Origin: DASUPK01 sp963833375
GTDB lineage: Bacteria > Actinomycetota > Thermoleophilia > Solirubrobacterales > 70-9
DNA: 64,000 bases
Direction of reading: 5' to 3'
Assembly: GCA_963833375.1 (NCBI GenBank)
Contig: CAWHXR010000001.1
Coordinates: forward strand, 620,001-684,000
This document shows positions 61,053-64,000 of this stretch, in pieces. Under the pieces are notes generated by a model. It searched no databases. It was given only the letters and a program-made list of their open reading frames with translations, and had not been told where the DNA came from. Each line of letters starts with the position of its first letter. Position 1 is the stretch's first letter. The position numbers were made by a program, and so were the translations under genes.

Positions 61053-61268
61053 GTGACGATGGCAACGATCTTGATTCTCAACGCGGTGGCGGTCACTGGC
61101 CTGCTCGCCCTTCTGGCCGCGACCATGCGGCTCCCATACCACCTGTCGACCTCCCCGGGATCCGGTGTCGCTGGGCGGCAGACCGGGCAGCGGCGTCGGA
61201 AGACCTCGCCGGCGAGCCGGCGCTCGCGCCAGGGACGTGGCGCGCCCGAGCCGGTCTACTCCCGGTAG
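61053..61268 (+). CDS. Small membrane protein with basic tail
   Basis: GTG 61053 is 6 bases after AAAGGAG; ATG 61059 is the alternative. The 71 residues start with a helix (ATILILNAVAVTGLLALLAATM) and end in a basic tail (RRRKTSPASRRSRQGRG). It converges on the ctaA-ctaB fusion gene with 28 bases between stops. Family unknown. Confidence 0.5.
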   Translation: MTMATILILNAVAVTGLLALLAATMRLPYHLSTSPGSGVAGRQTGQRRRKTSPASRRSRQGRGAPEPVYSR

Positions 61269-61296
61269 GCCCAGCTGCGATCAGGCGGCGGCGCGG

Positions 61297-62580
61297 TCAG
61301 GAGACGACGACCGTGTCGACCGCCATCGCGGAGAAGAGAATCGCCAGGTAGAGCAGCGAGAAGTGGAAGAGCCGTCCGGCACGGGCGGGATTCGTCTTGT
61401 GCGCCAGGCTCAGCGCCAGGCTGATGAAGACTGCGTCGAGGCCCAGCGCCGTTCCCAGATACAGGCCGCCGACCGAATGCCAGAGGAAGGGCAGCAGCGT
61501 CGTCGCAGCCAGCACCAGCGAGTACCCGACTATCCGGCGCGAGGTCTCGCGATCCCCGCGGACGACGGGGAGCATCGGAATGCGGGCGGCGGCGTACTCG
61601 CGCTTGATCAGCAGGGCGAGGGACCAGAAGTGCGGTGGCGTCCAGAAGAAGATGATCAGGAAGAGGAAGACCGCCGGCAGGGTCAGGTTGCCGGTCGCGG
61701 CGGCCCAGCCGACGAGTGGCGGCACCGCCCCCGCGGCTCCGCCGATCACGATGTTCTGCACAGTCCAGCGCTTCAACCAGTGGGTGTAGACGAGTACGTA
61801 GAACAGGCCCCCAACCAGGGCCAGTGCGGCCGTCAGGACGTTCACCAGGCTGGCCAGGAGGACGAAGGAGAAGGCCGAGAGCACGAGGCCGAACTCGATC
61901 GCACGCGGAGGAATCAGGCGACCCGCGACGATCGGCCTGTCTGACGTCCGATCGCCCATCAGGGCGTCGATGTCCCGGTCGAGGTAGTGGTTGAGCGCGC
62001 TCGCCCCGGCGCAAGCGAGTGCACCGCCGGCCAGGACGACCACGAGCTCTGGCAGGTTCGGCAGGCCGCCCGCCCCCACGAACATCCCGGCGGCCGCCGT
62101 GATCAGCAGGAGCACCATGATCCGCGGTTTGGTGAGCGCCAGGTAGTCGCGCCATGCGCCTGCCGGCACGCGCTCTCCGCGGAATGACGCGGCGGCGCTG
62201 AGCAGCGCCGCCGCCAGGGCCAAGCCGGCGAACACGAGGTGGAGCGCGACGGCCCACCCGGGCCGGTCCGCCAGCGCGACCACACCGCCGAAGGCGCTCT
62301 CGGCGGCGAACAGGCCGAGAGCCGCGACCGAGATCCCCAGCAATCGTCGGTGCGCGGTCGCTGCGGCGACGACCATCGCACTGAGCAGGGGGACGGCCAG
62401 GATCGCCAGCAGCCGGTGGGGGAGACCCAGGTGCAGCGCACCGCTGATGACCACGAGCGCCGTGGCGGCGGCGGCCCCCAGCGCGGCCAATCGCAGCCAG
62501 GCACCGGGCGCGACCTCACCCGCGTCCAATCGTGGAACCTCGCTTTGCGGGTCGCGGATCAGCGTACGGGTGTGAGCCAT
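61297..62580 (-). CDS. ctaB: Fused half-CtaA (heme A synthase-like) and CtaB (heme O synthase)
   Basis: Of 427 residues, 140-427 form CtaB (protoheme IX farnesyltransferase): YLALTKPRIMVLLLITAAAGM, NHYLDRDIDALMGDRTSDRP (the prenyl-diphosphate Asp motif) and FFWTPPHFWSLALLIKREY. Residues 30-135 have about four helices (HLGLPHRLLAILAVPLL, AHRRLLGISVAALGLFAAES, WAVALHLVFAGLALAAALL) that look like one half of CtaA/COX15. Fusions of CtaA to CtaB are known in Thermus. Only half of CtaA is present, so heme A synthesis by this protein is uncertain while heme O synthesis is expected. Confidence 0.85.
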   Translation of the reverse strand: MAHTRTLIRDPQSEVPRLDAGEVAPGAWLRLAALGAAAATALVVISGALHLGLPHRLLAILAVPLLSAMVVAAATAHRRLLGISVAALGLFAAESAFGGVVALADRPGWAVALHLVFAGLALAAALLSAAASFRGERVPAGAWRDYLALTKPRIMVLLLITAAAGMFVGAGGLPNLPELVVVLAGGALACAGASALNHYLDRDIDALMGDRTSDRPIVAGRLIPPRAIEFGLVLSAFSFVLLASLVNVLTAALALVGGLFYVLVYTHWLKRWTVQNIVIGGAAGAVPPLVGWAAATGNLTLPAVFLFLIIFFWTPPHFWSLALLIKREYAAARIPMLPVVRGDRETSRRIVGYSLVLAATTLLPFLWHSVGGLYLGTALGLDAVFISLALSLAHKTNPARAGRLFHFSLLYLAILFSAMAVDTVVVS

Positions 62581-62630
62581 GCCAGCCTCCTTGGCCGACG
62601 CTCTGGCTGGGGGAGTTGCGACTCCGTAGC

Positions 62631-62661
62631 CAAGTGTCGTCACTTGATCGGCGACTGTCAA
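62631..62661 (-). promoter_or_regulatory. Promoter with overlapping dyad upstream of the ctaA-ctaB fusion
   Basis: On the minus strand TTGACA (62661-62656) is followed after 17 bases by GACACT (62638-62633). The dyad CAAGTG-tcgt-CACTTG (62631-62646) covers the -10 box, as an operator would. The -35 is perfect and the -10 is weak. Confidence 0.5.
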
Positions 62662-62760
62662 ATTCTCGTTGTGCCCACCGCAGCACAGCTCAGGCGGACT
62701 GGACCGCCAAGCGGCGGGGGCAGGGGGAGCCGCTCCTGCAGCCCGTAGCATCCGCGCAGC

Positions 62761-63819
62761 TTGGAGCAACGGATTCGCTTCTGCGCCTCCTCCGACGGGG
62801 CACGGATCGCCTGGGCGGAGCACGGAAAGGGTCCTCCGCTGGTCAAGGCCGCCAACTGGCTCACCCATCTCGAGTTCGACTTGCGGAGCCCGGTCTGGCG
62901 GCACTGGATCGAGGAGCTCGGCTCGTCGCATCGGCTCGTGCGCTACGACCAGCGAGGCTGCGGTCTCTCCGATCGCGAGGTGGAGCGGGTCTCGCTCGAG
63001 GCGATGGTGGGGGACCTCGAGGCCGTCGTCGAAGCTGCCGGACTGGACGACTTCGCGCTGCTCGGCATCTCCGGGGGCGGTCCGGTCGCAATCTGCTACG
63101 CCGCCAGGCATCCGGAGCGCGTCAGCCATCTGGTCCTCTACGGCACCTACGCCCGCGGGCGGCGCAAGCGGGACCTCACGGCCGAGGAGCGAGAGGAGGT
63201 CGAGCTGCTCCAGTCGCTGGTTCGAGTCGGCTGGGGCCGCAGCGACCCCACCTTCCGCCGGGTCTTCACGACGCGGTTCATCCCGGAAGCGAGCGAGGAG
63301 CAGAAGGACTGGTTCGACGAGCTGCAGCGAGTGTCGGCGTCGCCCGAGATGGCCGAGCGCCTCCGGGACACCTGGAGCGAGATCGACGTCACCGACGTGC
63401 TTGACAAGGTGTCCGTGCCGACCCTTGTCGCCCATGCCCGCGAGGAGTCCTCCGTTCCCTTCGCGGAGGGACGGTTGCTGGCGACGGGCATCCCGAACGC
63501 CCGCTTCCTCCCGCTGGAGGGCCGTAACCACATCCTGCTCGCCGACGAGCCCGCCTGGCCCGCGTTCCTCGCGGCCCTGCGCGACTTCCTCGGGACGGGC
63601 GCCTTGCCGCCGCCGGACCTCGAGGATCTCAGCCCGCGCGAGCACGACGTCCTGGAGCTCGTCGCGGCGGGCCTCAGCAACGAGGAGATCGGCGCGCACC
63701 TCCATCTCAGCGTCCGTACCGTCGAGCGCCACCTCTCGAACATCTACGCGAAGCTGAGGGTCTCCGGCAAGGCCGCGCGGGCCGCCGCCGCGGCCCGCTT
63801 CTCGAGCCTGCGCCGGTAG
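62761..63819 (+). CDS. Alpha/beta hydrolase fused to a LuxR-type DNA-binding domain
   Basis: The 352-residue protein (TTG start) has an alpha/beta hydrolase over residues 10-275: RYDQRGCGLSDRE, nucleophile Ser104 in LLGISGGGPVA and the late His in EGRNHILLAD. A LuxR helix-turn-helix follows at 288-345 (LSPREHDVLELVAAGLSNEEIGAHLHLSVRTVERHL). The hydrolase probably serves as ligand sensor or signal-degrading input for the DNA-binding domain. It diverges from ctaB, so it might regulate it; this is inferred only from position. Confidence 0.88.
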   Translation: MEQRIRFCASSDGARIAWAEHGKGPPLVKAANWLTHLEFDLRSPVWRHWIEELGSSHRLVRYDQRGCGLSDREVERVSLEAMVGDLEAVVEAAGLDDFALLGISGGGPVAICYAARHPERVSHLVLYGTYARGRRKRDLTAEEREEVELLQSLVRVGWGRSDPTFRRVFTTRFIPEASEEQKDWFDELQRVSASPEMAERLRDTWSEIDVTDVLDKVSVPTLVAHAREESSVPFAEGRLLATGIPNARFLPLEGRNHILLADEPAWPAFLAALRDFLGTGALPPPDLEDLSPREHDVLELVAAGLSNEEIGAHLHLSVRTVERHLSNIYAKLRVSGKAARAAAAARFSSLRR

Positions 63820-63872
63820 CTCCGGCGCGCCTACGTGTATCCCGCCAGGCCGCCGCCCGGAAGTTGGGTGGT

Positions 63873-63891
63873 GCCCCCGATGTCAGGGGGC
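63873..63891 (+). terminator. Stem-loop after the hydrolase-LuxR gene
   Basis: GCCCCC and GGGGGC form a 6-bp stem around a 7-base loop, 53 bases after the stop codon. There is no T-tract. It could also be a leader structure for the next gene. Confidence 0.4.
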
Positions 63892-63916
63892 GATGCGGAC
63901 CGTAGTTTGGCTCGCG

Positions 63917-64000
63917 ATGTCAAAGCCCGCCCCATTGCTCTTCATCAGCATGTTCTCCGCCCAGGCGGGAATGCTTGTCCTGGCTCCGATCCTGCCGGAG
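63917..64000 (+). CDS. MFS transporter, N-terminal fragment cut by the window edge
   Basis: The 28 visible residues begin MSKPAPLLFISMFSAQAGML and end LAPILPE, a first transmembrane helix typical of MFS exporters. The remainder is outside the window. Confidence 0.65.
   Translation, partial: MSKPAPLLFISMFSAQAGMLVLAPILPE

Overview
The window is about 64 kb of GC-rich DNA that looks like an actinobacterial chromosome, most likely class Thermoleophilia (Solirubrobacterales-like). This is an inference. It rests on base composition, an F420-type oxidoreductase, several SnoaL-fold proteins starting MSEENVE or MSQENVE, lysine-rich secreted repeat proteins and a caa3-type oxidase cluster. No rRNA or other direct taxonomic marker is present.

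Layout. 0-6.7 kb holds core genes: an HxlR regulator, a flavin reductase, a cytochrome c lipoprotein, serS, a NarL-type regulator, msrB, a thioesterase and a secreted calcium-binding protein. 6.8-13.75 kb is bounded by a 3'-end fragment of tRNA-Ser and the intact tRNA-Ser(UGA); it carries a GH65 phosphorylase with its beta-phosphoglucomutase, a hibernation factor with a doubled C-terminal domain, two paralogous secreted proteins and a dead IS481 transposase. 13.8-20.7 kb is core: an F420 enzyme, a PAS-GGDEF-EAL protein, a PLP racemase/aldolase-like protein, tRNA-Ser(GCU), an L,D-transpeptidase and an FMN hydroxyacid oxidase.

20.7-53.46 kb is the most unusual part. An intact tRNA-Arg(ACG) is followed, in the same orientation, by seven partial copies of its own 3' half (about 24.74, 26.58, 28.96, 39.13, 40.59, 46.83 and 53.41 kb). 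They divide the region into cargo blocks of about 1.4 to 10 kb, some holding one gene (DUF2252, MFS) and others a whole pathway (ppdK, citE, maoC, caiB). No intact integrase is visible, only a short integrase-like remnant. A family of short hairpin repeats is scattered from 11 to 51 kb; related sequence lies at both ends of an IS30-like element and upstream of SnoaL-like genes.

53.5-62.6 kb is an aerobic terminal oxidase cluster: a cupredoxin protein, ctaC, ctaD, ctaE, ctaG, two Sco-type proteins, a TlpA-type thioredoxin, small membrane proteins and a ctaA-ctaB fusion that would make the heme O needed by the oxidase. The window ends in an alpha/beta-hydrolase-LuxR fusion and the start of an MFS transporter.

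Metabolic reading (inference): the CitE, MaoC and CaiB trio fits breakdown of mesaconyl-, itaconyl- or citramalyl-CoA to acetyl-CoA plus pyruvate (or glyoxylate), with PPDK turning pyruvate into PEP. The BadI-like and BadH-like pair fits alicyclic ring cleavage. At least four genes (serS, ppdK, the hydroxyacid oxidase and the TlpA-type gene) lack an ATG, GTG or TTG where their family N-terminus begins. Two more (an IS30 transposase and a penicillin acylase) are frameshifted. Non-standard starts, real decay or assembly errors could each explain part of this.
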